Assembly: GCF_007741495.1 (NCBI RefSeq)
Contig: NZ_CP036262.1
Coordinates: 6,696,001-6,760,000, forward strand
Length of the DNA: 64,000 nt
From: Roseimaritima multifibrata
GTDB lineage: Bacteria > Planctomycetota > Planctomycetia > Pirellulales > Pirellulaceae
Direction of reading: 5' to 3'
In this document: in pieces, positions 52,890 to 62,493 of the stretch
How positions within the stretch are numbered: the first letter of the stretch is position 1
Layout of the letters: each line of letters opens with the position of its first letter
Notes under the pieces: model-generated
What the model saw: the letters and a program-made list of their open reading frames with translations, nothing else
What the model was told of the DNA's origin: nothing
The model's database searches: none
Program-made: the position numbers and the translations under genes

Positions 52890-54923
52890 ATGCGATTCAT
52901 CAGCTTAGCCTCAGCCTGCATCTGTTTGCTTCTTATTCCTACGGCTGTCAAAGCACACGATCCGCCTGGCGGTCCCGCAGGAGCCCATTCGCATCCCCAC
53001 GCGGATGCGAATGGGCACTCGCATGATCATCCGCACCCACCGCAAACCGCTCCGTTCACAACCCGTCCGGACACCCGTGTGTTGCCGCTGGCGAAGGACG
53101 AACAGGTCTTTCACTTTGCCATCTATGGCGACCGTACCGGTGGAGTTCCTGCAGGGCTGAAAGTGCTTGAGCAAGCGGTAAAAGACACCAATTTGCTAGA
53201 TCCCGATTTGGTCATGACCGTGGGCGATTTGGTCCAAGGTTACAACACGACCGAAGAATGGATGCCGCAAATGACGGAATTCAAAGAGATCATGGGAAAG
53301 CTGAAAATGCAGTGGTTCCCGGTCGCTGGAAACCATGACGTTTACTATCGCGGCCCGGCTCCGATTCCTGAAGGGCAGCATGAAAAGAGTTACGAAAAGC
53401 ACTTTGGCCCGCTGTGGTATTCCTTCCAGCACAAAAACGCCGGATTCATTGTCCTGTATTCCGACGAAGGTGACCGAGAAACCAATCGCAAAGGGTTTAA
53501 CGCCGGCGAATTGCAAACGATGAGTCCCGAGCAGCTGGAATTTTTACAGCAGGCATTGGAGAGTTTGTCGGGACTTGATCATGTCTTTGTGTTCCTGCAT
53601 CACCCGCGTTGGATCGGTGGCGGATATACCGGCGGCAACTGGGACAAAGTGCACGAAAAACTGAAAACAGCAGGAAATGTGTCGGCCGTTTTTGCCGGAC
53701 ATATCCACCACATGCGGTACGACGGAGAGAAGGACGATATCGCCTACTACACCCTCGCAACGACCGGCGGCAATCTGTCAGCCGACATTCCGGATGCGGG
53801 TTACCTACATCACATGAACATCGTGACCGTCCGTCCCGATACGATCAGCGTCGCAGCGCTTCCAATTGGTGCCGTGATCGATCCCAAGGAATTCACTCCA
53901 GAATTCACCAAGCAAATTGGCTTGGCTCGTTCCGTTCGGCCGATCGAAAAGAAGAACGATGTGCTGCTATCGCTGGACGGAACCGCGACCGGCACTGTTA
54001 TCTTCCAGCTGAAAAATCCTAGCGACCGGCCTGTTGAAGGGACCGCATCCTTGGTCGCCGGAAGCAGCTGGAGCACTTCCTTAGACCACCAACACTTCGA
54101 AATCGCTGCGGGCCAAGAAATCGAATTCCCGGTTCAACTACGCCGCATCGCCGGCAGTGACTTCGATGTAACTCTTCCTCAGATCCAAATCGAACTAGAA
54201 ATGGTCGGGGAATCCAGCCGAGTGAAATTACCCGCCACGATGACGCCCATCAAACTGCGAATGGCTGGTGTTCCTGCGGATTATTTCACCAACCAGAACA
54301 ACCTTTGCCTTGATGTTCGCAACGAAAAATCCGTCGCCCGCATTGACTCCAGCGAATTGAAATTGCCAAACGGCCCGATGACATTGGAAGCTTGGGTACG
54401 CCCCACGCAGTCAGAAGGGCATCGCGGTCTAATCGCCAAAACAGAAATTTCTGAATTCGCCTTGTTCATGGACGAAGGAGTCCCTCAGTTTGATATTCAC
54501 TTGAATGGCAAATACGTTTCCGCAGAAGCGAAATCACGGTTGCCACTGAACGAGTGGTCGCACGTCGCGGGTGTCTATGACGGCGAAAACGTGGTGCTGT
54601 TCGTCGATGGCAAAAAGGTGGCCAGCAAAAAAGGGACTGGCAAACGCAAAACGAATCGGTTGCCACTTTATGTCGGAGCGGACACCGACAGGGGTGGCCA
54701 ACCATCGCGATCGTTCATCGGTTTGATCGACGAAATGCGCCTGTCCTCCGCCGCAGTCTACTCGGATGATTTCCAGCCCGCCAAACGGCTGGAGCCAACG
54801 GATAGCACTCGGATTCTGCTTCACTTTGACCGCAGCGTTGGACCGTTTATCCTAGACCACTCGTCGAATGCCTCCACGGCTACTCTAGGACGAAGCGCAA
54901 AATTGGTTCCAGTCCCTAAATAG
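52890..54923 (+). CDS. Calcineurin-like metallophosphoesterase with LamG tail
   Basis: A 677-residue secreted protein. A signal peptide (1-22, ISLASACICLLLIPTAVKA) precedes a His-rich segment (AHSHPHADANGHSHDHPHPP, 32-51). The metallophosphoesterase domain (75-330) follows: FAIYGDRTGG (Asp81), VMTVGDLVQ (Asp113), VAGNHDVYY (GNHD 147-150), FLHHPRW and FAGHIHHMRY. A C-terminal LamG-like domain (about 480-670, GPMTLEAWVRPTQSEG...YVGADTDRGGQPSRSFIGLIDEMRLS) suggests surface or glycan binding. The substrate is unknown. It is followed 27 bp later by an alpha/beta hydrolase gene, so the pair is likely an operon. Confidence 0.88.
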   Translation: MRFISLASACICLLLIPTAVKAHDPPGGPAGAHSHPHADANGHSHDHPHPPQTAPFTTRPDTRVLPLAKDEQVFHFAIYGDRTGGVPAGLKVLEQAVKDTNLLDPDLVMTVGDLVQGYNTTEEWMPQMTEFKEIMGKLKMQWFPVAGNHDVYYRGPAPIPEGQHEKSYEKHFGPLWYSFQHKNAGFIVLYSDEGDRETNRKGFNAGELQTMSPEQLEFLQQALESLSGLDHVFVFLHHPRWIGGGYTGGNWDKVHEKLKTAGNVSAVFAGHIHHMRYDGEKDDIAYYTLATTGGNLSADIPDAGYLHHMNIVTVRPDTISVAALPIGAVIDPKEFTPEFTKQIGLARSVRPIEKKNDVLLSLDGTATGTVIFQLKNPSDRPVEGTASLVAGSSWSTSLDHQHFEIAAGQEIEFPVQLRRIAGSDFDVTLPQIQIELEMVGESSRVKLPATMTPIKLRMAGVPADYFTNQNNLCLDVRNEKSVARIDSSELKLPNGPMTLEAWVRPTQSEGHRGLIAKTEISEFALFMDEGVPQFDIHLNGKYVSAEAKSRLPLNEWSHVAGVYDGENVVLFVDGKKVASKKGTGKRKTNRLPLYVGADTDRGGQPSRSFIGLIDEMRLSSAAVYSDDFQPAKRLEPTDSTRILLHFDRSVGPFILDHSSNASTATLGRSAKLVPVPK

Positions 54924-54949
54924 ACTTCCCCTCGAAGGATTTTCACTCC

Positions 54950-56008
54950 ATGCTTTCCACCAAGTTGACCCTTTTAAGCGCGGCATTTGCCGTGCTTTGC
55001 AGCAGCTTCCTATCCGCTGACGAACTGGAATTTAAGGATCCCAGTCCGCAGAGGTACAAACTGTCGGCACGTGCCAGCGAGATCGATTCACGAGTCCAAT
55101 CTCATCCCGAAATCGGTTTTGTGTTGGAATCCGACAGTGGAAAACCTCAGGATACGCAGCAGGCGTCCGTCGATACGCGCGTCGCTCCAAAGGGCAAGTT
55201 GGTGATCTGGTTGATGGGGAACAACGAACCTCTTTTTGAGCGATGGAATAGCTACGGCTTACACGCGATTCGCGTTCATTACGCCAATCGCTGGTTTTCC
55301 CTTTGCTGCCAGGAAAATCCTGTCGGTGAAGAATGCCGAGGCGACATCCGCCTAGAAGCGGCCACCGGCGAAGACTTCAGCGATCAGGTTTCGATTCCGA
55401 AGCCTGACGGCATGATGGAGCGTTCGCTGCAGTTCGTGAAATGGTTGGCAAAAGAAAACCCACAAGGCGGCTGGGAATATTTCCTAACGGCCGACGGCAA
55501 AGGCCTTCGCTGGGAAGACGTGATCGTTAGCGGAAGTTCCCACGGTTCAACCACGGCAGCTCGGTTTGCCAAACACCAACGAGTCAGCCGAGTCGTCGCA
55601 TTGTGCGGACCACGTGACCAGCATCAAACCTGGCAGGCACTTCCTTCAGCCACTCCACCGAATCGTTATTTCGGTTTTTCACACGTACTCGATTCCGGCT
55701 GGACTGGCGATCATTACTGCCGAAGCTGGGAACTGCTGGGCTTGAACGAGTTTGGACCGATCGTCGATGTCGACAAACAAGCACCTCCGTACGGAAACAC
55801 TCGCCGCTTGATCACAGCCTTTGATGTCAACGGCGACGCCAAGAGGGCTCACAGCTCAGTGCAGCCAGGCCGGAGTGCAGCCAAAAACGACAAAGGGGAA
55901 TACCTACACGAAGCGGTCTGGAAATACATGTATACCCATCCCGTAGACAGTGTCGGCAACCCTGTCCCCCGCGACGAAGATTGCGACAAAATCCAAGCAC
56001 AAAACTAG
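54950..56008 (+). CDS. Secreted alpha/beta hydrolase-like protein
   Basis: A 352-residue protein with a signal peptide (1-23, LTLLSAAFAVLCSSFLSADE). The nucleophile elbow is VIVSGSSHGSTTAARFA (GSSHGS), which is typical of a serine hydrolase fold. PKGKLVIWLMGNNEP and SFGPIVD-like stretches surround it. Later HEAVWKYMYTHPVDS may supply the His. This resembles the BPSS1187-type family, named only tentatively. It is on the same strand as the metallophosphoesterase, 27 bp away, so both probably act on the same extracellular substrate. Confidence 0.75.
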   Translation: MLSTKLTLLSAAFAVLCSSFLSADELEFKDPSPQRYKLSARASEIDSRVQSHPEIGFVLESDSGKPQDTQQASVDTRVAPKGKLVIWLMGNNEPLFERWNSYGLHAIRVHYANRWFSLCCQENPVGEECRGDIRLEAATGEDFSDQVSIPKPDGMMERSLQFVKWLAKENPQGGWEYFLTADGKGLRWEDVIVSGSSHGSTTAARFAKHQRVSRVVALCGPRDQHQTWQALPSATPPNRYFGFSHVLDSGWTGDHYCRSWELLGLNEFGPIVDVDKQAPPYGNTRRLITAFDVNGDAKRAHSSVQPGRSAAKNDKGEYLHEAVWKYMYTHPVDSVGNPVPRDEDCDKIQAQN

Positions 56009-56559
56009 TGCGAAGCAACGTGGCATCCGTAGCTAGTGTCTGCCGTAGCTACCGTCGCCAGACGGTGGTTCCATCCGCATGATTGTCCCGACGGCACTCG
56101 TCGCGTTGTTGACTTACACCCCACCCGGAAACGGTGTCGTATTAAGTGTCGCCTTTCGTTCCGCGAAAGAACGTCCACTACGGCACCTTCGCGAGGAACG
56201 CGAAATCTATTGGTAATGGTTTCACAACAAGTTGCTGAGATGCGCCAAGGCACCAAAGGCTCCCATACTTTCTAGGCCCGAAGGGTCGACACAATCTCTG
56301 CCGGGGGTGAAGCCCCCGGAATGGGAAAAAGTGCCAGCGAAAAGGCCCGAAGGGCCGACACAAAGACAGTGGGGAATGCATCCCAATAGCGCAACTTCAA
56401 AACGGATAAGCGAGGAATCGCAAGAACTGGACGCGATCCCTCGCTGACGCAGCGGGTTGGGATTTCCTGAAGCATTGTCGCGCTTCAGCAACCTATTGGG
56501 AAACCGTCATTTATTCTTTCGACGTCCCTCGCAAAAGGCGACACTCAATCCTTGATGGG
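56009..56559. repeat. 551-bp gap with family G hairpin, family B fragments and a local repeat pair
   Basis: GCTACCGTCGCCAGACGGTG at 56048-56067 is the family G hairpin. GTCGCCTTTCGTTCCGCGAA at 56149 is family B. AGGCCCGAAGGGTCGACACA (56275 onward) and AGGCCCGAAGGGCCGACACA (56343 onward) are a local direct repeat. CCGGGGG-TGAA-GCCCCCGG near 56302 is a strong hairpin between them. CGCAAAAGGCGACACTC (56531) is a further family B end. No gene was seen. Confidence 0.7.
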
Positions 56560-58077
56560 CTAGTTATCGATGGGCTTTAGGGGGAAGACCTCTGACGGGC
56601 TATGCTCTTCTTTCATGGCCCTTTCCATCCTTGCGACGATCTTTGGATGCTTCGCTGCGACATCGTTTTGCTCGCCAATGTCTTCCTTGATGTTGTATAG
56701 CTCGGTCTTGATACCTTTTTTCGTCAAGCCTTGCCGAACCGCTTTCCAGTCTCCGGCTCGGAGACTCTGCTGCCCTCCGTAACCTGAAAATTCACGATAC
56801 AACGGTTTGCGTGGCGACTGCTCTTGGCCTTTTAGAGTGGCTGCTAATGAAACGCCATCCGCATCTTCGCTCGCCGGTTCGTCATTCAGGATCTCCATCA
56901 ACGTTGGCATCCAGTCTTCGAACCCGCTAATGCGATCGCTGCTGGAACCGGGTTCAATATGCCCTGGCCAGCGGACAATCGTGGGGACGCGAACGCCACC
57001 TTCATACAACGACCCCTTTAAGCCTCGCAACTCTCCAACGCTGTCGAAGAACTCGTAATCGACCTCTTGCTCAAGGTGCGTTGTCCCGTTGTCGCTGCTG
57101 AAAATCACAATCGTGTTGTCCGCCAACCCTAGTTCATCCAGCAGGTCCAAAACGTTCCCGACATAGCGATCCATGCGGGTGATCATCGCTGCGTATGCGG
57201 CTCGAGGCGTGAAGTGCGGCGTGTAGCCGTAGCCTTTGCTACGCGTAAACGGAGGATCTTTCCAGCCCAAGTCATGGTAGGGTTTTAGATCTTCGTCGGG
57301 GACGTGCAGGGCAACGTGCGGGATCACCGTTGGGTAATAAAGAAAAAACGGTTTGTCTTGATTGGCTTTTACGAACTCAAGCGTCTGAGCGTTGATCCGG
57401 TCCGGTGCATAATCGGTCCCTTTAAAAGGTTCGTAACTTGCGGGATCGGCCGGATCCGCATCCTTTGCAAGGCTTGCATGCCCGGGGATTTCCGGATCAT
57501 TCTGCAGAGCAATCTTTGCTCGATCACTCCACAGATACGAAGGATAGTAGCTATGCGCATGGTACTGGCAGTTGTAACCGAAGAAGCGATCGAAACCTTG
57601 GTCCATAGGATCGCCGGTTGAACTTGGTCCCCCCAATCCCCATTTCCCAAATCCTCCGGTCGTGTAGCCGATCGCATTCATTTTCTTGGCCAGCGTGACC
57701 TCTTCAGCAGGAAGCGGCCACTGTCCCTCGGGCTTGGCTTCGCGGTTATTACGGACGACCGCATGACCGGGATGTTTCCCTGTCATCAACACGCATCGTG
57801 AAGGGGCACAGACGGCGTTGCCGCTGTAATGCTGCGTCAGCCGCATCCCCTGCGATGCCAAACGATCCAGATTGGGGGTTTTGATTTTTTCCTGACCAAA
57901 CGACCCAAGTTCGTTGTAGCCCAGATCATCGGCGAGGATAAAAACGACGTTGGGTTTTTCGGCCGGTTCGGATCGAGCCTCGATACCATCGCAAAATTGC
58001 CAAAACGTGGCGACACAGAGGGCGACAAACAAGCTGCCTCGCCGATGAAATAGACCTCGAAACCGTGACATAGCCAT
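56560..58077 (-). CDS. Secreted formylglycine sulfatase
   Basis: A 505-residue sulfatase with a signal peptide (about 14-35, GSLFVALCVATFWQFCDGIEA). NVVFILADDLGYNELGSFGQ gives metal ligands. NAVCAPSRCVLMTG (Cys90) is the CxPSR motif matured to formylglycine. GKWGLGG, VIFSSDNGTTH and YEGGVRVPTIVRWPGHIEPG complete the family. The C-terminus ends TELYNIKEDIGEQNDVAAKHP, the arylsulfatase C-terminal subdomain. It cleaves sulfate from a carbohydrate; specificity is unknown. It is separate from the 42295-43728 sulfatase and differs clearly from it in sequence. Confidence 0.92.
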   Translation of the reverse strand: MAMSRFRGLFHRRGSLFVALCVATFWQFCDGIEARSEPAEKPNVVFILADDLGYNELGSFGQEKIKTPNLDRLASQGMRLTQHYSGNAVCAPSRCVLMTGKHPGHAVVRNNREAKPEGQWPLPAEEVTLAKKMNAIGYTTGGFGKWGLGGPSSTGDPMDQGFDRFFGYNCQYHAHSYYPSYLWSDRAKIALQNDPEIPGHASLAKDADPADPASYEPFKGTDYAPDRINAQTLEFVKANQDKPFFLYYPTVIPHVALHVPDEDLKPYHDLGWKDPPFTRSKGYGYTPHFTPRAAYAAMITRMDRYVGNVLDLLDELGLADNTIVIFSSDNGTTHLEQEVDYEFFDSVGELRGLKGSLYEGGVRVPTIVRWPGHIEPGSSSDRISGFEDWMPTLMEILNDEPASEDADGVSLAATLKGQEQSPRKPLYREFSGYGGQQSLRAGDWKAVRQGLTKKGIKTELYNIKEDIGEQNDVAAKHPKIVARMERAMKEEHSPSEVFPLKPIDN

Positions 58078-58236
58078 CCTGTATCCCTCAAACCGGTGAG
58101 AATTGGTTTTTCGACTTTACCCCGAACCCATTGTAGCGTGACATCCTGCTTGGCTCGTGCGAGTATAATTGGCAATCTGAACTTACTATGACTCCCTCCA
58201 GGTCAAGCAAACTTTCTAATAACAGGAATGCTATTC

Positions 58237-59607
58237 ATGTCGAACATTCACCACCCGTCGCGTCGTCGTTTCCTACAAGGCGTCGCAGCGGCCGGCACCG
58301 CAGCGGCCCTTGCCAGTTCGCCTAATCGAGCCCTCGCACTTCAATCGCCCAACGAACGTCCCGTATTTGCCACGATTGGGCTGCGAAACCAAGGCTGGGG
58401 AATCACTCAGAAGTCGACCGGCCTGGCCGATTTTGTGGCACTCGCGGACGTCGATTCCAATGTCCTCGGGGAAAATGTCGAGAAATTAAAGAACAAGCAG
58501 GGGAAGGCTCCCGATGCTTACAAAGATTATCGCAAGGTCCTTGATCGCAAGGATATCGACGCGGTCATGATCGCGACCCCCGATCACTGGCACACCAAAA
58601 TTTCCGTCGAAGCGATGTACGCGGGAAAAGATGTCTACTGCGAAAAACCACTGACGTTGACGATCGACGAAGGGAAGCTGATTGAAAAGGTCGTCAAAGA
58701 GACCGGCCGCGTGTTCCAAGTGGGAACGATGCAGCGAAGTGAATCGAGCCAGCGTTTCCTCCAAGCGATTGCGTTGATTCGCGACGGCCGCATCGGGACC
58801 GTCAAGAAAGTGACCTGCGGGATCAATGGGATGGTCGGATCCCCCGTGATCCCAGTCACAGAAGTCCCTAAAGAACTGGACTGGGAATTGTGGCTTGGGC
58901 CGGCTCCGAAAGTCGACTACCGAGCCCTGCCGGAAATGCGAACCGGCTACGGCGGCGGCGTGCCGCTATATAGCAATTGCCACTACGCGTTCCGGAACTG
59001 GCACGAGTACTCCGGCGGCAAACTGACCGACTGGGGCGCTCATCACGTCGACATCGCCTGCTGGGCACTCGGAGCAACCGACACCGGCCCCAGCAAAGTG
59101 ACGCCGCTAAGTTACGACCTGCCTGTTGAATACAAAGATGGGTATCCGGTCGTCAACGATCAATACAACGCGGCCACCAAATTCAAGATCGGTGTCGCCA
59201 TGCCAAACGATGTGGAAATGATCATCACCAGCGAAGGTGATAACGGCATTTTGTTTGAAGGAACCAAGGGCCGATTCTTCGTCAACCGTGGCAAGATCGC
59301 CGGCAAACCGGTTGAGGACCTTAAAGAGAATCCGCTGCCAGAAGGAGCCATTGAGAAAGTCTATGGTGGCCCGATCAGCAAGAACCACACGGCTAACTTC
59401 ATTGAAGGAATGCAATCTCGCAAACAGCCGATTTCCGACGTTTGGTCCCACAACCGAATGCTTGAAATCTGCCACCTTTCAAATATCTCGATGCGTTTAG
59501 GTCGCGAATTGAACTGGGATGCCGACAAGCGAGAAATCGTCGGCGACGCTCAGGCCAATGCATTCTTGTCGCGTGAAAACCGCAAGGGTTACGAGATCAA
59601 CATGTAG
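58237..59607 (+). CDS. Gfo/Idh/MocA-family oxidoreductase with Tat signal
   Basis: A 456-residue protein. The ATG at 58237 is preceded by AGGA at a good distance. The Tat signal SRRRFLQGVAAAGTAAALASSPNRALA (8-34) sends the folded protein across the membrane. NAD(P)-binding starts FATIGLRNQGWG, with DYRKVLDRKDIDAVMIATPDHWH and VYCEKPLTL (the catalytic Lys of EKP). The C-terminal part has GTKGRFFVNRG and SRKQPISDVWSHNRMLEICHLSNI. Such planctomycete enzymes oxidise or cleave sugar derivatives in the periplasm; the substrate is unknown. It is divergent from the sulfatase, 159 bp apart, which fits a shared sugar-use role. Confidence 0.92.
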   Translation: MSNIHHPSRRRFLQGVAAAGTAAALASSPNRALALQSPNERPVFATIGLRNQGWGITQKSTGLADFVALADVDSNVLGENVEKLKNKQGKAPDAYKDYRKVLDRKDIDAVMIATPDHWHTKISVEAMYAGKDVYCEKPLTLTIDEGKLIEKVVKETGRVFQVGTMQRSESSQRFLQAIALIRDGRIGTVKKVTCGINGMVGSPVIPVTEVPKELDWELWLGPAPKVDYRALPEMRTGYGGGVPLYSNCHYAFRNWHEYSGGKLTDWGAHHVDIACWALGATDTGPSKVTPLSYDLPVEYKDGYPVVNDQYNAATKFKIGVAMPNDVEMIITSEGDNGILFEGTKGRFFVNRGKIAGKPVEDLKENPLPEGAIEKVYGGPISKNHTANFIEGMQSRKQPISDVWSHNRMLEICHLSNISMRLGRELNWDADKREIVGDAQANAFLSRENRKGYEINM

Positions 59608-59642
59608 GCTTTGCCGCTTCGTGCAACGCTGGTAAACCTTTT

Positions 59643-59676
59643 CCGTACGCCAAACTCTGCCGAGTTTGGCGTACGG
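59643..59676 (+). terminator. Perfect 15-bp hairpin terminator after the oxidoreductase gene
   Basis: CCGTACGCCAAACTC pairs perfectly with GAGTTTGGCGTACGG around TGCC, 36 bp past the stop at 59607, followed by TGTTCTTATTCT. The T-run is weak, but the stem is strong. Confidence 0.65.
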
Positions 59677-59757
59677 TGTTCTTATTCTAAAGTCTGCGGA
59701 ACGTGAAATTGATAGCTGGCGTAGTGGACGAAAGGCGACTTTTGACGATTGGTTTCC

Positions 59758-59791
59758 GGGCCGGAGGGCTCGCGCCCAATGCCGCTAAGAA
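59758..59791 (+). repeat. Family F hairpin repeat, intergenic copy with changed stem
   Basis: GGGCCGGAGGGCTCGCGCCC then AATGCCGCTAAGAA. The stem is GGGC-TCGC-GCCC where the other copies have ACGGC/GCCGT, and the flanks GGCCGGA and CCGCTAAGAA are kept. Confidence 0.7.
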
Positions 59792-59902
59792 TTTGAGTTC
59801 GTGATCGCCTCTTAGCGGAAGCATGCCGGGGCCCATCATTCGTCTCCAATTGATTTCACGTCTGGTGACTTTCGCTCCGGTTGCCTGTTGCAGAGAGGCC
59901 CC

Positions 59903-60655
59903 ATGCGTCACTCAGCTTTTCAATCCATCGTTCATCGCCCATACCCGTTGGCGAAGACGCCTTGGAGTATTGCGCAACGCTGGTCAGACCTTCTGTTCGC
60001 GCACTGGCCGACAAGCGCAACGGCGCTGCGGCCGTTCATTCCGAAATTTCTGGAAATCGATACCTTCAAGAACCAAGCTTGGATCGGTGTCGTCCCTTTC
60101 ACACTGCGAATCCGTTTGCGTGGGACGCCTGTTGTCCCACGTGTCGGTGCCTTTCCCGAAATCAATGTTCGCACCTATGTAACTTATCAAGGTAAACCGG
60201 GAGTCTGGTTCTTCAGCCTTGACGCGACCAGTCCGCTGGCGATCTGGCTGGCTCGCTGGCAGTACGCCCTCCCCTACTATCGCGCCGACATCGAAACTCA
60301 AACCAAACAATCTTGGATTCAGTTCGACAGTCGTCGCAGGACCAGTGAAACCGAGGCGGCCTTCCATGGAAAATACCGCCCAACCTCCGATCCTTTCCAT
60401 GCCGACGCCGGCAGTTTGGATGCTTGGCTAACCGAACGCTACTGCCTGTACGCCATGAAAAAAGATGGCGGCATCTGGCGAACGGAAGTCCATCACCAGC
60501 CATGGCCTTTGCAGAACGCCGAATGCGTCCTGGATGAAAATTCGATGACCGCCCCACTAGGCATCCCGCTGCAAGGAAAACCCAAACTCCATTTTTCAAA
60601 AAAGATTGAAGTGGTTACTTGGTTGCCGCAGCGAATTGGCGACAACGTCTGGTAG
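59903..60655 (+). CDS. DUF2071 (YqjF-like) protein
   Basis: A 250-residue protein from the ATG at 59903, which has AGAGG a few bases upstream. WSDLLFAHWPTSATALRPFIPKFLEIDTFKNQAWIGVVPFTLRIRLRGTP is the DUF2071 N-terminal signature (LLFAHWP, lipocalin-like barrel). FPEINVRTYVTYQGKPGVWFFSLDA follows, and the C-terminus has ERYCLYAMKKDGGIWRTEVHHQPWPLQNAE. No signal peptide is seen and the function is unknown for the family. It lies on its own between the oxidoreductase and the convergent ABC-F gene, which it nearly abuts (26 bp). Confidence 0.88.
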   Translation: MRHSAFQSIVHRPYPLAKTPWSIAQRWSDLLFAHWPTSATALRPFIPKFLEIDTFKNQAWIGVVPFTLRIRLRGTPVVPRVGAFPEINVRTYVTYQGKPGVWFFSLDATSPLAIWLARWQYALPYYRADIETQTKQSWIQFDSRRRTSETEAAFHGKYRPTSDPFHADAGSLDAWLTERYCLYAMKKDGGIWRTEVHHQPWPLQNAECVLDENSMTAPLGIPLQGKPKLHFSKKIEVVTWLPQRIGDNVW

Positions 60656-60681
60656 CCGCACAGACGTCGACAACTTGCGGT

Positions 60682-62493
60682 TTACCCTTCCGCTTCCAAT
60701 GCTTCCCAACGTGCAAATGCATTGGCCAAATCTTCGTCCAACGCGGTTAAGATCGCTTGATTCTTGGCTTGCAGGTCTCCCGGTTTTTTGTAGTAATCGG
60801 GATCCGCCATTTTTTCATGCCACTCAGCGATTTGTTTCTCTAGCTGTTCAATTTTCCCAGGCAGCAATTCCAGTTCGCGTTTCTCGTTGTAGCTCAATTT
60901 TCTAGCGGGAGCCGCTGGCGGGGCTGCGACAGCTGGCGCCTGGAATTTGGACATATGCTTCTTGCTGTTATCTTTGGAAGCCACTTGATCGGCTTCTCGT
61001 TTTGCGACGGTTCGCTTCCAATCGTCGTAACCACCGATGTATTCGTTTACGCCATCGGGTTCGAAAACGATCGTGCTGGTAACGACATTATTCAAGAACG
61101 TTCGGTCGTGGCTAACAAGCAATACGGTGCCACCAAACTGCGTCACCTGCTCTTCCAGCATGTCCAAGGTCTCGCTGTCCAAATCGTTTGTCGGTTCGTC
61201 CAGCACCAATACGTTGGCAGGCTTGGTCATCAGTTTTGCCAACAGAACTCGGTTGCGTTCTCCACCAGAGAGGAACTTGACCGGCGTCCTCGCTCGTTCA
61301 GGAGTGAACAGGAAATCTTGCAAGTAACCGATGATGTGTTTGTTGGTATCGCCAATACGAACGCGATCACTTCCGTCGGCGATATTATCCTGCACCGATT
61401 TTTCGCCGTCCAACTGGTCCCGCAACTGATCGAAGTAAGCGACTTCGACATTGGTCCCCATCCGGACGTTGCCGGACTGCGGTTCCAAACGCCCCAGAAT
61501 CAGCTTTAGCAAAGTCGACTTACCGGCTCCGTTGGGCCCGATAATTCCGACCTTATCGCCACGCATGATGGTGGTTGAAAATTCTTGCACGATGGGTCGA
61601 TCTTCGTACTTGAAACTGATTTTCTTCACGTCCGCCACCAAAGCTCCACTACGCATCGCTTCCTGGATCTTCAGTTTGGCGGTCCCATCGTTTTTGCGTC
61701 GTAGCGAGCGTTCTTCACGCATCGATTCAAGGGCTCGTACACGGCCTTCATTTCTAGTCCGGCGAGCCTTGATTCCTTTGCGAATCCAAACCTCTTCCTC
61801 CGCCAACCGTTTATCAAAAAGTGCGTTTTGCTTTTCTTCGGCGGCAAGTGCATTCTCTTTTCGGCTAAGGAAGGTCCCATAGTCGCACGACCAGTCGAAC
61901 AATCGGCCGCGGTCGACTTCCCAGATCCGATTCGCCAGTCGCTGCAGGAAAGAGCGGTCATGCGTCACGAACAGCAGCGTCCCATTCCAACGCGACAGAA
62001 ACTCTTCCAGCCAGAGGATCGATTCGATATCCAAATGGTTCGTCGGTTCGTCCAACAACAGTAGGTGCGGACGAGCGACCAGTGCCTTTGCCAACAGGAC
62101 GCGACGTTTCATCCCACTGGAAAGGGTTTCAAACGCGATATCCGGATCCAGATTCATCTGAGAAAGGGTCTTTTCCAGGCGATGAGCCTGTTCCCAGGGC
62201 TCGTCGCCGTCCGCCTCATCCATCCCCGCTTCGACGATTTCGTGGATCGTGCCGCTCAGATCGGCGGGCACATCCTGAATCAGTCGAGCGACCCGCGTAC
62301 CGGCCTCCATCCCGACCCGCCCCCCATCCGGCTGAATCTCTCCAGCCAGCAGCTTCATCAAAGTAGTCTTTCCAGCTCCATTTCGTCCCAACAATCCAAT
62401 GCGTTGCCCCGGTTCAATCTTCGCGGTCACCTCATCCAATAGAGCGGGTCCACGATAACCAATGGTCAATTCTTCAAGCGAAATCAGTGGCAT
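60682..62493 (-). CDS. ABC-F family ATPase (Uup-like)
   Basis: A 603-residue soluble protein with two ABC domains and no membrane segment. The first has Walker A GLLGRNGAGKTT, signature TLSSGMKRR and LLLLDEPTNHLD. The second has GIIGPNGAGKST, FLSGGERNR and VLVLDEPTNDLD. The linker between them is charged and Arg-rich (WIRKGIKARRTRNEGRVRALESMREERSL), as in Uup. The C-terminal 80 residues are a coiled coil (YNEKRELELLPGKIEQLEKQIAEWHEKM). ABC-F proteins act on ribosomes or DNA, not in transport. The ATG at 62493 (MPLISLEELTIGY) is preferred. Confidence 0.93.
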   Translation of the reverse strand: MPLISLEELTIGYRGPALLDEVTAKIEPGQRIGLLGRNGAGKTTLMKLLAGEIQPDGGRVGMEAGTRVARLIQDVPADLSGTIHEIVEAGMDEADGDEPWEQAHRLEKTLSQMNLDPDIAFETLSSGMKRRVLLAKALVARPHLLLLDEPTNHLDIESILWLEEFLSRWNGTLLFVTHDRSFLQRLANRIWEVDRGRLFDWSCDYGTFLSRKENALAAEEKQNALFDKRLAEEEVWIRKGIKARRTRNEGRVRALESMREERSLRRKNDGTAKLKIQEAMRSGALVADVKKISFKYEDRPIVQEFSTTIMRGDKVGIIGPNGAGKSTLLKLILGRLEPQSGNVRMGTNVEVAYFDQLRDQLDGEKSVQDNIADGSDRVRIGDTNKHIIGYLQDFLFTPERARTPVKFLSGGERNRVLLAKLMTKPANVLVLDEPTNDLDSETLDMLEEQVTQFGGTVLLVSHDRTFLNNVVTSTIVFEPDGVNEYIGGYDDWKRTVAKREADQVASKDNSKKHMSKFQAPAVAAPPAAPARKLSYNEKRELELLPGKIEQLEKQIAEWHEKMADPDYYKKPGDLQAKNQAILTALDEDLANAFARWEALEAEG

